NCBI GenBank assembly: GCA_900099715.1
Contig: FMTG01000005.1
Span: 20,046-84,045, forward strand
Reading direction: 5' to 3'
DNA length: 64,000 nt
From: Ruminococcaceae bacterium YRB3002
GTDB lineage: Bacteria; Bacillota; Clostridia; Saccharofermentanales; Saccharofermentanaceae
Below, piece after piece: positions 1 to 8,240 of this stretch (positions are counted from its first letter, which is position 1; every line of letters starts with the position of its first letter). The notes under the pieces were generated by a model. The model did not search any database, was not told the origin of the DNA, and was given only the letters and a program-made list of their open reading frames with translations. The position numbers and the translations under genes were made by a program.

Positions 1-30
1 ACTTAACAAATTAAAGGAGCTTTGATCAAT

Positions 31-1695
31 ATGGCAGAAAGCAAGCATTTTATTCACGAGATCATCGACGAGGAACTGAAGGAAGGCGGAAGATGTTACG
101 GAAAGACCGTACATACAAGATTTCCGCCCGAACCTAACGGCTACCTTCACATTGGCCACGCGAAAGCGCTGGAGATCGACTTCGGCACCGCTGAGCTTTA
201 CGGAGGACTTTGCAATCTCCGTATGGATGACACCAATCCAACAAAAGAAGATGAGGAATTCGTAGAAGCCATCAAAGAAGACATCAAGTGGCTGGGGCAT
301 GACTGGGGTGACAGATTCTACTACGCATCTGATTACTTTGAACAGATGTATGGCTACGCAATTGAGCTGATCGAGAAAGGTCTTGCTTATGTATGCGAGC
401 TCACTCCCGAGCAGATGAAAGAGATGCGCGGTGATACGCAGACACCTGCACAGAGCCCCTACAGGGACAGACCCATTGAGGAAAGCCTCGACCTTTTTAA
501 GCGCATGCGCGCAGGTGAGTTTGAAGACGGAAAGATGACACTTCGTGCCAGGATCGATCTTGCTTCAGGTAACTTTAATATGAGAGATCCCGTAATCTAC
601 AGGATCAACCGTCTCCCCCACCACCGTCAGGGAACAAAATGGGTCATCTATCCTATGTATGACTTTGCACATCCTATAGAGGATGCTCTGGAAGGTATCA
701 CTCACTCCCTGTGCTCCCTTGAATTTGAGGCTCACAGACCGCTTTATGACTGGGTCGTAAACAACATATCCGTCGAGTGCAAACCGCGTCAGATCGAATT
801 TGCACGTCTCGGTATAACAAATACGGTTCTCAGCAAACGCAAACTCAGAAATCTTATCGAGAGCGGATATGTTACCGGATGGGATGATCCCAGAATGCCA
901 ACACTCTGCGGTCTTAGACGCCGCGGTTATACACCTGCTGCTATACGCGCTTTCCACGAGCGTAATGGTGTATCCAAAGTTAATTCACTCGTAGACTTTG
1001 CTTTCCTTGAGTATTGTCTGAGAGAAGATCTCAACAAGACAGCCAAGCGTGCTATGGCAGTTATCCATCCCGTTAAGCTTATTATCGACAACTACCCCGC
1101 AGACATGACTGAGGAATTTACTGTCGAGAACAATCCCGAGAATCCTGATGACGGTGTAAGAACAGTGTCCTTCTCACGCGAACTCTGGATCGAAGCCGAG
1201 GACTTCATGGAAGTTCCTGAGAAGAAGTATTTCCGCCTATTCCCCGGCAACGAAGTCCGTCTGAAATCAGCGTATATAGTTAAGTGTACCGGATGCGACA
1301 GAGATCCTGATGGCAATGTCACCGCAGTTCACTGTGAATACGATACTGAGAGCCGTGGCGGCAACCCGGCTGACGGACGTAAGATCAAGTCAACTATCCA
1401 CTGGGTTGATTCAAGAACATGTGTCGATGCAGAGATAAGGCTCTACGACAAGCTCTTTACTACTGAGCAGCCTGACCTTGCGGACTGCAATTATCTCGAT
1501 TTCATTAACCCTGATTCACTTACTGTTGTTGAGGGAGCAAAGGTCGAAGCATCACTTGCAGATACAAAGCCGGCTGACAGGTTCCAGTTCCTGCGAGTCG
1601 GATATTTCTGCGCCGACAATAAGGATTCCGTACCCGGTCATCTTGTATTCAACAGGGCAGTATCCCTTAAGGACAGTTACAGGCCTGAGCAGTAA
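31..1695 (+). CDS. glnS: Glutaminyl-tRNA synthetase
   Basis: Charges tRNA-Gln with glutamine in the cytoplasm (class I aminoacyl-tRNA synthetase). The signature HIGH lies at about residues 40-43 within PPEPNGYLHIGH, and the KMSKS equivalent reads VLSKRKL at about 266-272; both match GlnRS rather than GluRS. The C-terminal anticodon-binding beta-barrel region is present, and the length of about 554 residues is normal. An in-frame TTG at 22 would extend the protein, but it sits almost on top of the AAAGGAG ribosome site, so ATG at 31 is preferred. The promoter lies outside the window. Its presence suggests direct Gln-tRNA charging; whether a GatCAB route coexists cannot be seen here. Confidence 0.96.
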   Translation: MAESKHFIHEIIDEELKEGGRCYGKTVHTRFPPEPNGYLHIGHAKALEIDFGTAELYGGLCNLRMDDTNPTKEDEEFVEAIKEDIKWLGHDWGDRFYYASDYFEQMYGYAIELIEKGLAYVCELTPEQMKEMRGDTQTPAQSPYRDRPIEESLDLFKRMRAGEFEDGKMTLRARIDLASGNFNMRDPVIYRINRLPHHRQGTKWVIYPMYDFAHPIEDALEGITHSLCSLEFEAHRPLYDWVVNNISVECKPRQIEFARLGITNTVLSKRKLRNLIESGYVTGWDDPRMPTLCGLRRRGYTPAAIRAFHERNGVSKVNSLVDFAFLEYCLREDLNKTAKRAMAVIHPVKLIIDNYPADMTEEFTVENNPENPDDGVRTVSFSRELWIEAEDFMEVPEKKYFRLFPGNEVRLKSAYIVKCTGCDRDPDGNVTAVHCEYDTESRGGNPADGRKIKSTIHWVDSRTCVDAEIRLYDKLFTTEQPDLADCNYLDFINPDSLTVVEGAKVEASLADTKPADRFQFLRVGYFCADNKDSVPGHLVFNRAVSLKDSYRPEQ

Positions 1696-1744
1696 AAATA
1701 ATATAATGCTATAATCAAAACATATATTTATTGGAGGTTCTATT

Positions 1745-2578
1745 ATGTGGACAAGAGAACAACTTAAGAACAATGCCAAGGAAGTGCTCAGGAATTCTTA
1801 CTGGTGGGCATTCCTTATCTGCTTTGTATTCACCATCATTGCGGGAGTAGGATCAGGCAGCAGCAACGTTTCGTCAAGACTGTCAAAGATAAGCAACGAT
1901 ACGGGAAGAGTTACACAGCACATTATCGATGTAGATGACCTGGAAAATGCTGATAATCTGTCAAGACAGGAGAAGGAGCAGCTTCAGGAGTACATCGATT
2001 CGATCTTCAATCCTACTTCTATCGCACTGGGTTTTGCAGGTCTCCTGATCAGCCTGGTAATCTCGATCTTCAAAGCAGCTTACAATATCTTTGTAACTAA
2101 TCCGCTCACCGTCGGCTACAACTACTACTTTATGCAGCAACGGGAAGGCAGTATAGACTTCAAGAATCTCTTCTCCGGCTTTATGGGCGGCAAATATATG
2201 TCCAGAGTAAAGGTAATGTTCTTCCATTCACTCTATATCTTCTTATGGTCATTACTCTTTGTTGTACCCGGCATTATCAAGAGTTATTCATATTATATGG
2301 TTCCCTACATCCTTGCCGACAACCCTGATATCTCCAAGGACAGGGCTTTCGAGATAAGCATGAAGACAATGGACGGCGAGAAATTCGATCTCTTTGTCCT
2401 GCAGCTCTCCTTCATTGGATGGCAGCTCCTTGGTCTCCTGTGCTGCTGTGTAGGTATCTATTTTGTAAATCCTTACGTGCAGGCAACAATGTGCGAATTC
2501 TACCTGGTAATGAGACAGAAAGCCATCACAAGCGGTATCGCTTCACCCAGTGATTTTAATCTGCCCGCAAACATCTAA
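1745..2578 (+). CDS. DUF975 family integral membrane protein
   Basis: Membrane protein of 277 residues beginning MWTREQLKNNAKEVL followed at once by a hydrophobic helix, the characteristic opening of the DUF975 family of Firmicutes. Further hydrophobic stretches follow around residues 95-125, 160-185 and 220-245, so about four to six membrane helices are expected. The family has no established biochemical role. A TTGGAGG ribosome site lies 5-10 nt before the ATG. It is co-directional with glnS and the TerB-like gene; an AT-rich segment with TATAAT-like sequences at about 1700-1718 could hold a separate promoter. Family assignment is by motif memory. Confidence 0.85.
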   Translation: MWTREQLKNNAKEVLRNSYWWAFLICFVFTIIAGVGSGSSNVSSRLSKISNDTGRVTQHIIDVDDLENADNLSRQEKEQLQEYIDSIFNPTSIALGFAGLLISLVISIFKAAYNIFVTNPLTVGYNYYFMQQREGSIDFKNLFSGFMGGKYMSRVKVMFFHSLYIFLWSLLFVVPGIIKSYSYYMVPYILADNPDISKDRAFEISMKTMDGEKFDLFVLQLSFIGWQLLGLLCCCVGIYFVNPYVQATMCEFYLVMRQKAITSGIASPSDFNLPANI

Positions 2579-2604
2579 ACTGAATCGATCGGAGGTACTT
2601 TACT

Positions 2605-3027
2605 ATGTTTGAATTTGAGAAACTATGCCACACATATGAGAACATGACATATGAACAGAGACGCGATGAGTTGTCCGAGCTGTCCAAAAACATCATACCC
2701 GCACTGATGCTCCTTCCAAACGGACTTGAAGCATTCAAGATCCTGGTCCGTGCCGCATGTGCTGCTGATGGTGAACTTCAGGCATCCGAATATACACTCG
2801 TTGCGGCTGCAACCGGTCTCGACATCGGATATGAGAATGCTGAGAATATAGTTAAGAACACAGATCCCAAAGCCTTGAAGGAACTTGCTGATATCATCGT
2901 TGACGTATTCGGCAGCCTCGACCTTAATATCAAGGCTGATATGGTATCGTTCATGCTCTGTATCGTCTCTGCTGATAACAGGATCACACTCAGAGAGAGC
3001 ATGTTCATCCAGAAACTACTCAAATAA
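2605..3027 (+). CDS. TerB-like (tellurite-resistance-fold) protein
   Basis: Small helical protein of 140 residues. Two acidic motifs typical of the TerB fold are visible: CAADGELQASEY near residue 55 and VSADNRITLRES near residue 125, each of the ADGxxxxxE type thought to bind metal. No membrane segment. It follows the DUF975 gene by 26 bp with a CGGAGG ribosome site and is closed by a strong terminator, so the two probably share a transcript. TerB-like proteins often appear in membrane-stress or phospho-signalling contexts, but no TerC or TerD is adjacent, so tellurite resistance should not be inferred. Confidence 0.72.
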   Translation: MFEFEKLCHTYENMTYEQRRDELSELSKNIIPALMLLPNGLEAFKILVRAACAADGELQASEYTLVAAATGLDIGYENAENIVKNTDPKALKELADIIVDVFGSLDLNIKADMVSFMLCIVSADNRITLRESMFIQKLLK

Positions 3028-3040
3028 TCATTGATCTCAC

Positions 3041-3075
3041 GCCCCCTTGTTTCCTGTAACAAGGGGGCTTATTAA
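3041..3075 (+). terminator. Rho-independent terminator after the TerB-like gene
   Basis: Perfect 11-bp stem (GCCCCCTTGTT at 3041-3051, AACAAGGGGGC at 3058-3068) with a 6-nt loop, followed by a short T-rich stretch. It stands 13 bp after the TerB-like stop and ends 12 bp before the ATG of the next gene, which therefore may depend on readthrough or use the stem's 3' G-run as a poor ribosome site. Confidence 0.85.
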
Positions 3076-3079
3076 TCTT

Positions 3080-3790
3080 ATGCAGCCGAAATACAGAATA
3101 CTCTCGGGAAGCGTTCTTAAGACGATTGCTTTGGTATGTATGATTATCGATCATATCGGTGCTCATATAATGCCATATCTTTCATTTGCCGTAACACCTT
3201 TATTTTCTGTCGGCTCAACGAAAATAACTCTATATCTTATAATGCGCCTGATCGGAAGGATAGCCTTCCCCATCTACTGTTTTTTGCTGACCGAAGGATA
3301 CCGCCATACCCATGACAGGAAAAAGTATGGCATTAATCTGTTCCTGTTCGCTCTTGTATCCGAGATACCATGGAATCTTGTTCACGGCGGTACTCTTCTG
3401 TATCAGAGTCAGAATGTCTTCTTCACTCTATGGCTCGGTTTTATTGCCATCTGTTTTTATGAGAACTACAAGGATGACTTTCTAAAGCTATCCTTATCGA
3501 TGGTACTGCTTTTTATCGTATCGTTCCTCCTAAAGGCTGATTATGGCTTAAAAGGAGTTGCACTCATCCTTCTCATTCATGTACTCAGGAGCAGACCTGT
3601 TATTCAGGCATTTATCGGAAGTGCGCTTCTGAATTACCCGTTTGCGGCCGTTTTTGCTTTTATACCGATCAACATGTATAACGGCAAAAGAGGCTTCATC
3701 AGAAACAAGGTCACCAAGTATATCTACTATCTGATATATCCCGTTCACCTGTTAGTTATCTGGATTATAGTAACCAAGTATTTCAAATAA
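3080..3790 (+). CDS. TraX family membrane protein
   Basis: Polytopic membrane protein of 236 residues with the TraX-family opening in which a hydrophobic helix ends in MIIDHIGAH. About eight hydrophobic segments follow. TraX was named for F-pilin acetylation, but chromosomal homologues in Firmicutes are common and resemble membrane acyltransferases; the substrate here is unknown. An upstream in-frame TTG at 3047 lies within the preceding terminator, so ATG at 3080 is chosen. There is no good Shine-Dalgarno sequence except the GGGGG of the terminator's 3' arm. Nothing nearby suggests conjugation. Confidence 0.82.
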   Translation: MQPKYRILSGSVLKTIALVCMIIDHIGAHIMPYLSFAVTPLFSVGSTKITLYLIMRLIGRIAFPIYCFLLTEGYRHTHDRKKYGINLFLFALVSEIPWNLVHGGTLLYQSQNVFFTLWLGFIAICFYENYKDDFLKLSLSMVLLFIVSFLLKADYGLKGVALILLIHVLRSRPVIQAFIGSALLNYPFAAVFAFIPINMYNGKRGFIRNKVTKYIYYLIYPVHLLVIWIIVTKYFK

Positions 3791-3805
3791 ACAAATGAAT
3801 AAACA

Positions 3806-3825
3806 GACCGCCCTCGCGAGCGGTC
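3806..3825. terminator. Bidirectional terminator between traX-like gene and uraA
   Basis: Six-base-pair GACCGC/GCGGTC stem with an 8-nt loop between two convergent genes. On the plus strand it is followed by a T-rich run (ATCATTTTCT). On the minus strand it is followed by TGTTTATTCATTTG, so it can serve both transcripts. Confidence 0.6.
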
Positions 3826-3859
3826 CGTATCATTTTCTAAAAAGGTACAAAACCCTTTA

Positions 3860-5335
3860 TCAGTTTCTTCCCTTCTTCCTGTCCTTGCGCGGGGTTGCGG
3901 GTGTAACGCCCTTTGCTGCAAGAGCTTCCGGCTGCTGAGCCTTCTTCTCAAGATCAGAGGCATCAGCAACGAGCTTTCCGTCATTAACGATAAGATTTGT
4001 GGTGATTCCGAAGAGAAGAGCAACAGCAAGAGATGTAACTGTAAGAATAGGTGTACCGGTCAGCTCGTTGATTCCGAACTGAAGAGTAAGTCCGCCGATA
4101 CCCGTAACAAGAATACCTGATACGATGAACAGATTCTTATTGTTGTTAAGATCTACCTTTCTGAGCATCTGAAGACCGGATACGGCGATGAATCCGTAAA
4201 GAGCAACACAGGCACCACCCATTACGCACTTGGGGATTGAATTGATCAAAGCTACAAAAGGTGTAAAGAATGACAATACCATACATCCAAGAGATGCACA
4301 TGCTATAGTAACTATAGAAGCATTACCTGTAATAGCAACGCATCCGATGGACTCACCGTATGTGGTATTGGCAGCACCGCCGAATATGGAACCGACAATG
4401 GATCCTACACCGTCTCCAAGAAGAGTGTTGTCGAGTCCGGGATCAGTAATAAGATCTTTATTGATGATATTACCAAGGTTCTTATGGTCGGCGATATGCT
4501 GCGCCAGTTCAACTACTCCGATAGGCACATAGATCAGTGCAATACTTCCGATATCAACAAGTGACAGAGTCTTCCATCCCTGCTCCTGTATAGCTTTGAA
4601 GAAGAAGAAATCAGGAACTTTAACGAAAGACTGAACCGTAATCGGATCGAAAGCCTGCTTGAATGAATCAAAGCTCATGATCTTCATTCCCTCGATATCA
4701 GCACCATTTCCGATAAGAGTGATGGCAAGTGCGATACCGTAACCTGCAGCGATACCAATGATAAATGGAATGAGCTTGATATTCTCTGAACCTTTTACAG
4801 CTGCGATAACGATAGCGAAGAATGTTACAGCACCGACAAGTATCGTTACGAGACTGTAGTCAGCATCTGTTCCGCCATTTGTTGTCATCCAGCCTGTCGC
4901 AGTGCCTGACAGTGACAGACCAATGAGTGTAACGATGGGGCCAATAATGACAGCAGGCATCAGCTTATTGACCCAGCCTGATCCGGCCGCCTTGACAATA
5001 AGACCGATAACGACATATACAAGACCGGCAAAGAATACACCGATAAGTATCCCGAGATATCCGAAGTTCAGACCGATCGACGCAAAATAGGCACCAAGGA
5101 ATGTAAAGGAACTTCCAAGGAATACAGGACTCTTTTTCTTAGTAAAGAAGATGTACACCAAAGTTCCGCAGCCTGCGCCGAACAAGGCGGCAGCGGGATC
5201 CGCCTCAAGTCCGTAGGATGTAACGAGCATCGGAACAAGAAGCGTAGCCGCCATGATGGCGATCATCTGCTGGAAAGCAAAAACGATAGTCTTGTTAAAT
5301 TCAGGCTTATCGTTTACATCGTAAACAAGTTTCAT
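3860..5335 (-). CDS. uraA: Uracil permease (NCS2 family)
   Basis: Inner-membrane nucleobase:proton symporter of 491 residues with about 14 hydrophobic segments. The NCS2 signature appears as NTTYGESIGCVAITG in the middle of the protein, in the form usual for uracil permeases. The gene lies 30 bp downstream of upp on the same strand, so uptake and phosphoribosylation of uracil are made together. The C-terminus is a basic, proline- and lysine-containing tail that probably sits in the cytoplasm. No PyrR-binding leader or attenuator is evident between the two genes. A xanthine specificity is less likely given the upp linkage. Confidence 0.93.
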   Translation of the reverse strand: MKLVYDVNDKPEFNKTIVFAFQQMIAIMAATLLVPMLVTSYGLEADPAAALFGAGCGTLVYIFFTKKKSPVFLGSSFTFLGAYFASIGLNFGYLGILIGVFFAGLVYVVIGLIVKAAGSGWVNKLMPAVIIGPIVTLIGLSLSGTATGWMTTNGGTDADYSLVTILVGAVTFFAIVIAAVKGSENIKLIPFIIGIAAGYGIALAITLIGNGADIEGMKIMSFDSFKQAFDPITVQSFVKVPDFFFFKAIQEQGWKTLSLVDIGSIALIYVPIGVVELAQHIADHKNLGNIINKDLITDPGLDNTLLGDGVGSIVGSIFGGAANTTYGESIGCVAITGNASIVTIACASLGCMVLSFFTPFVALINSIPKCVMGGACVALYGFIAVSGLQMLRKVDLNNNKNLFIVSGILVTGIGGLTLQFGINELTGTPILTVTSLAVALLFGITTNLIVNDGKLVADASDLEKKAQQPEALAAKGVTPATPRKDRKKGRN

Positions 5336-5365
5336 TTAAGACCCTCCCTCTTAAATCTACGATCC

Positions 5366-6025
5366 TTACTGCGGCTTATAGCTTACAGTTCCGCAGACTC
5401 TGTCGCCTGCATCTCCTGCAGCATCTACGATGTAGCCGTGTGAATTCAGCGGTAATGTTGAATGATATGCTGCATAGATCGGAACCTCCGGATGACGTGA
5501 AGCAACAAATTCAATGCCCTGATCATTTGCAAAGATACACATGAACTTGATCCTCTTGCAGCCGGCTTCTTTGAGAAGAGTGATGGCAGCATCTGCACTT
5601 ACACCTGTCGCGAAAGCAGGGTCAACGATGATAACCTCTCCCTGAGCCACATCAACAGGCATCTTGAAATAATACTGAACAGGCTTCAGTGTCTCCTCAT
5701 CTCTGTAAAGGCCAACATGACCAACCTTAGCTGTAGGAAGAAGACTCCTTAAGCCGTCAACCATACCAAGACCGGCACGAAGAATAGGCACGATAGTAAA
5801 ATCCTCCGCCAGAACAGGAGACTCAAACCTGGAAAGAGGTGCCTGGATCTCGACCATTTTTGTCGGAAGATCTTTGAGCACCTCATAACCCATAAGCATT
5901 GTGATCTCGCTGACGATCTCACAGAACTCCTTTGAACCGGTGTTTACATCACACAGATGCGTAACCTTGTGCCTGATCAAAGGGTGATTGAATACAGTAA
6001 CGTTCTGCATGTACTTACTGTCCAT
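5366..6025 (-). CDS. upp: Uracil phosphoribosyltransferase
   Basis: Converts uracil and PRPP to UMP in pyrimidine salvage. The substrate-contact region VPILRAGLGMVDG and the uracil-binding C-terminal GDAGDR motif are present. The PRPP loop reads VDPAFATGVSAD rather than the usual DPMLATGGS, and the segment before GYIV is longer and different from the standard one; activity is likely but these are departures from consensus. A GTG at 6034 overlaps the AGAGGTG ribosome site, so the ATG at 6025 is chosen, giving 219 residues. First gene of the upp-uraA unit, divergent from the DUF523 gene. Confidence 0.93.
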   Translation of the reverse strand: MDSKYMQNVTVFNHPLIRHKVTHLCDVNTGSKEFCEIVSEITMLMGYEVLKDLPTKMVEIQAPLSRFESPVLAEDFTIVPILRAGLGMVDGLRSLLPTAKVGHVGLYRDEETLKPVQYYFKMPVDVAQGEVIIVDPAFATGVSADAAITLLKEAGCKRIKFMCIFANDQGIEFVASRHPEVPIYAAYHSTLPLNSHGYIVDAAGDAGDRVCGTVSYKPQ

Positions 6026-6049
6026 AAGCTTCACCTCTCAAATATAGAT

Positions 6050-6078
6050 TTGTAATTGCACATTAGAAAAATTATAAT
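6050..6078 (+). promoter_or_regulatory. Promoter for the DUF523 gene with a -10 box readable on both strands
   Basis: Plus strand: -35 TTGTAA at 6050-6055, exactly 17 bp, then -10 TATAAT at 6073-6078, placing transcription start near 6085. The octamer ATTATAAT at 6071-6078 also gives TATAAT on the minus strand, 46 bp before the upp start codon, with a weak -35 (TTTATT) at 6094-6099 and a 17-bp spacer. The two divergent units may therefore share one -10 region. Confidence 0.65.
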
Positions 6079-6142
6079 AAAAAAAACAGATTTAATAAAT
6101 AGGCATTGTAAAATAAAAGTAATTATTTTCGAGAGGTATACT

Positions 6143-6577
6143 ATGGCGAAGATACTGGTCAGCGCATGTCTTCTTGGCGTGGAATGCAGATATAAGGGCG
6201 ACGGATGCCCCTGTAAAAATGTCATTGATCTTAAAGATGACAATGAACTTATTCCCGTCTGTCCTGAACAGGCAGGCGGACTGCCGACTCCCAGGACTCC
6301 GTCAGAACGCGTAGGAGATAAAGTGATCATGCGTGACGGAACAGATGTTACGGAACAGTATAAAAAAGGCGCCGGGACGGCTCTGTATCTTGCTAAGGAA
6401 TTTGGAGTCGATTACGCTATTCTCAAGGCCAACAGTCCATCATGCGGCAAAGGGATGATCTATGACGGTACATTCACGGGAAATAAATGCGCAGGCAACG
6501 GCGTAACAGCTGAACTCCTGATCGCAAACGGCATACCTGTCTATACTGAAGACGAGATCAGCCAAGTCTCCTCCTGA
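6143..6577 (+). CDS. DUF523 family protein
   Basis: Protein of 144 residues with the DUF523 hallmarks: N-terminal ILVSACLLGVECRYKG, then VCPEQAGGLPTPR, and a central LKANSPSCGKG with a conserved cysteine. Family members are small, cysteine-containing and cytoplasmic; their reaction is not established. The ATG is preceded by GAGAGG. The 3' end overlaps the convergent flavin reductase gene by 20 bp. Confidence 0.88.
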   Translation: MAKILVSACLLGVECRYKGDGCPCKNVIDLKDDNELIPVCPEQAGGLPTPRTPSERVGDKVIMRDGTDVTEQYKKGAGTALYLAKEFGVDYAILKANSPSCGKGMIYDGTFTGNKCAGNGVTAELLIANGIPVYTEDEISQVSS

Positions 6578-7157
6578 TGATATCTTCCGAAGCCAGAGAG
6601 TATCCGAAGAATCCGATCTTCTCACCCAGCAGGAAATACTCGCCATGGTTGTAAGCGACAAGTTTTGCCTTATCAAGACAAAGCCGTCCGTTATCATCCA
6701 TAAGATACGAATCTGCGGTAATCCCGACGATCTCAGCTATATACATATCATGTGAACCGAGCTCCTGCCTGCTTACGACTTTACATGACAGACTGACAGG
6801 CGATTCTTTGATAGCCACAGCATAATCCAGGCCTTTCGCCTTGACCGGGGTAAGACCGCATGTCCTGAACTTATCCTCGTCCCTTCCCGACCTGACACCG
6901 CATCTGTCACACGGCTTTGCCAGGGATTTGTTAACCAGATTGATAACAAACTCACCGGTCTCATCAACATAATCGTGGGTAAGCCTTGAACTGCGCAATG
7001 ATATCGATACCATCGGAGGTTCGGAATTGACCGTTCCGGCCCAGGCTACAGTACAGATATTATTCTCCCCGTTTTTATTGGAAGTGGATATCATAACAGC
7101 CGGTACAGGATTGAGGAGTGTCGAGATCCCGATGTCTGTCTTGTCATGCTTTGCCAT
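6558..7157 (-). CDS. Flavin reductase-like domain protein
   Basis: Cytoplasmic FMN-binding split-barrel protein of 199 residues. The N-terminal portion (NPVPAVMIST, then TVAWAGTVNSEPPMVSISLR) and the ETGEFVINL segment match the flavin reductase-like family, whose members bind FMN and often act in electron transfer. The C-terminal third carries CxxC-type cysteines (PCDRCGVRSG), seen in some anaerobe members. It lies 9 bp after the GNAT-Ogt gene and is probably co-transcribed. The physiological partner is unknown. Confidence 0.86.
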   Translation of the reverse strand: MAKHDKTDIGISTLLNPVPAVMISTSNKNGENNICTVAWAGTVNSEPPMVSISLRSSRLTHDYVDETGEFVINLVNKSLAKPCDRCGVRSGRDEDKFRTCGLTPVKAKGLDYAVAIKESPVSLSCKVVSRQELGSHDMYIAEIVGITADSYLMDDNGRLCLDKAKLVAYNHGEYFLLGEKIGFFGYSLASEDIIRRRLG

Positions 7158-7166
7158 ATCGTCACC

Positions 7167-8240
7167 TTACACGAGCGATGTCACATATGAGAATGCTTCC
7201 AGTGTCAGAAGGAAATCCTGCACTTCAACGCCTGCTGCAAATCCTGCGATCTTCCCGTCCTTACCAATGATCCTGTGACATGGTATCAAGAGCATCATCG
7301 GATTATCGGAACAGGCATTGCCGACAGCTCTTGTAAGATTCTTTGCTTTAATCCTGTCACCTCCGGATATCTCCATGGCAATATCCTCATAACTGGCAAC
7401 ATTGCCGTATCCTACACCGGCAACCGTACTCCAGACCTTCCTCTGGAAATCCGTACCGTACGGGAGTCTGTAATTAAAGTCAAACCTTGACAGAGTCTTT
7501 GAGAAATAATTGGATATCTGAACATATGCCTTTGCAACTTCCCCCGGCAGTATATCAATATCATCCTGACTCATCTCATATAAAGATCTGTCGTTGATAA
7601 GGACACCATCTCCATCTACGAGCCTCAACTGTCTTGCCACATTAAGAACAAAACCCTCATGTAGCTTTGAACCAAACCTGTGAAGCTTAACGCCGGTCAC
7701 ATACTGACTGTCTCCGGTCACAACAGCCACCCCCTGCGCGAAAGGAACAAAACAGCAATTATAAGCTCTGTAATCGGCCGACAGCAGTCTGAACAGTCCG
7801 GCATCCTCATAGAGTCCCCCGCTCATGATCTCGTCCGCCAGGATCGCCTCCTGAACATAGCCAAGACTGAGAAGGCATTCCTCCAGATAAGCCTCTTTGC
7901 CCGACAGTGTAACAGTGATCTTGTGATATCCTTCCCGGATCAGCGCGTGCTCTGTCGCCTTGGCAACAACAGCCGCCTTCATATCCTTATCCGTCCCCTG
8001 CGCGAAAACATAATCCAGATGCACACGGCAGCGCTTCCTGTCCATATGGTGCATCTTTACCATCGACAGAAGCACATCTTCATCAGACACGGTAAACACA
8101 CTGATCTGCGGGAATTCTGCAAAAGTCCTTATCTCCTGCTCGATAAGACTGAGCGATCCGCTCATGAGGCCGGCCTGTCTTAGCCTTTTTGCATCATTTA
8201 TCCTGATCTTATCGATTCTGACCATAGCAAGCACCCGCAT
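7167..8240 (-). CDS. GNAT-like domain fused to O6-methylguanine-DNA methyltransferase
   Basis: The C-terminal half (about residues 270-350) is a standard alkyltransferase: TDFQRKVWSTVAGVGYG for DNA binding and the active-site loop IPCHRIIGKDG with the acceptor cysteine. It repairs O6-alkylguanine by suicidal transfer. The first 150 residues look like a GNAT acetyltransferase fold: LIREGYHKITVTLSGKEA followed by SLGYVQEAIL and a GGLYEDAGLFRLL ending like RimJ-type enzymes. The 5' end overlaps the upstream lipoprotein gene by 32 bp; a second ATG at 8223 would shorten the overlap. The fusion would couple a repair protein to an acyltransferase-like domain, whose activity is unproven. Confidence 0.82.
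   Translation of the reverse strand: MRVLAMVRIDKIRINDAKRLRQAGLMSGSLSLIEQEIRTFAEFPQISVFTVSDEDVLLSMVKMHHMDRKRCRVHLDYVFAQGTDKDMKAAVVAKATEHALIREGYHKITVTLSGKEAYLEECLLSLGYVQEAILADEIMSGGLYEDAGLFRLLSADYRAYNCCFVPFAQGVAVVTGDSQYVTGVKLHRFGSKLHEGFVLNVARQLRLVDGDGVLINDRSLYEMSQDDIDILPGEVAKAYVQISNYFSKTLSRFDFNYRLPYGTDFQRKVWSTVAGVGYGNVASYEDIAMEISGGDRIKAKNLTRAVGNACSDNPMMLLIPCHRIIGKDGKIAGFAAGVEVQDFLLTLEAFSYVTSLV

Noticed and set aside
2605..3027. Part of a tellurite-resistance operon together with the VWA/PP2C/kinase genes
   Set aside because: The TerB-like gene is 34 kb away from the triad and no TerC, TerD or TerE was found.
3080..3790. Evidence of conjugation from the TraX name
   Set aside because: Chromosomal TraX-like membrane proteins are common, and no transfer genes or relaxase are adjacent.
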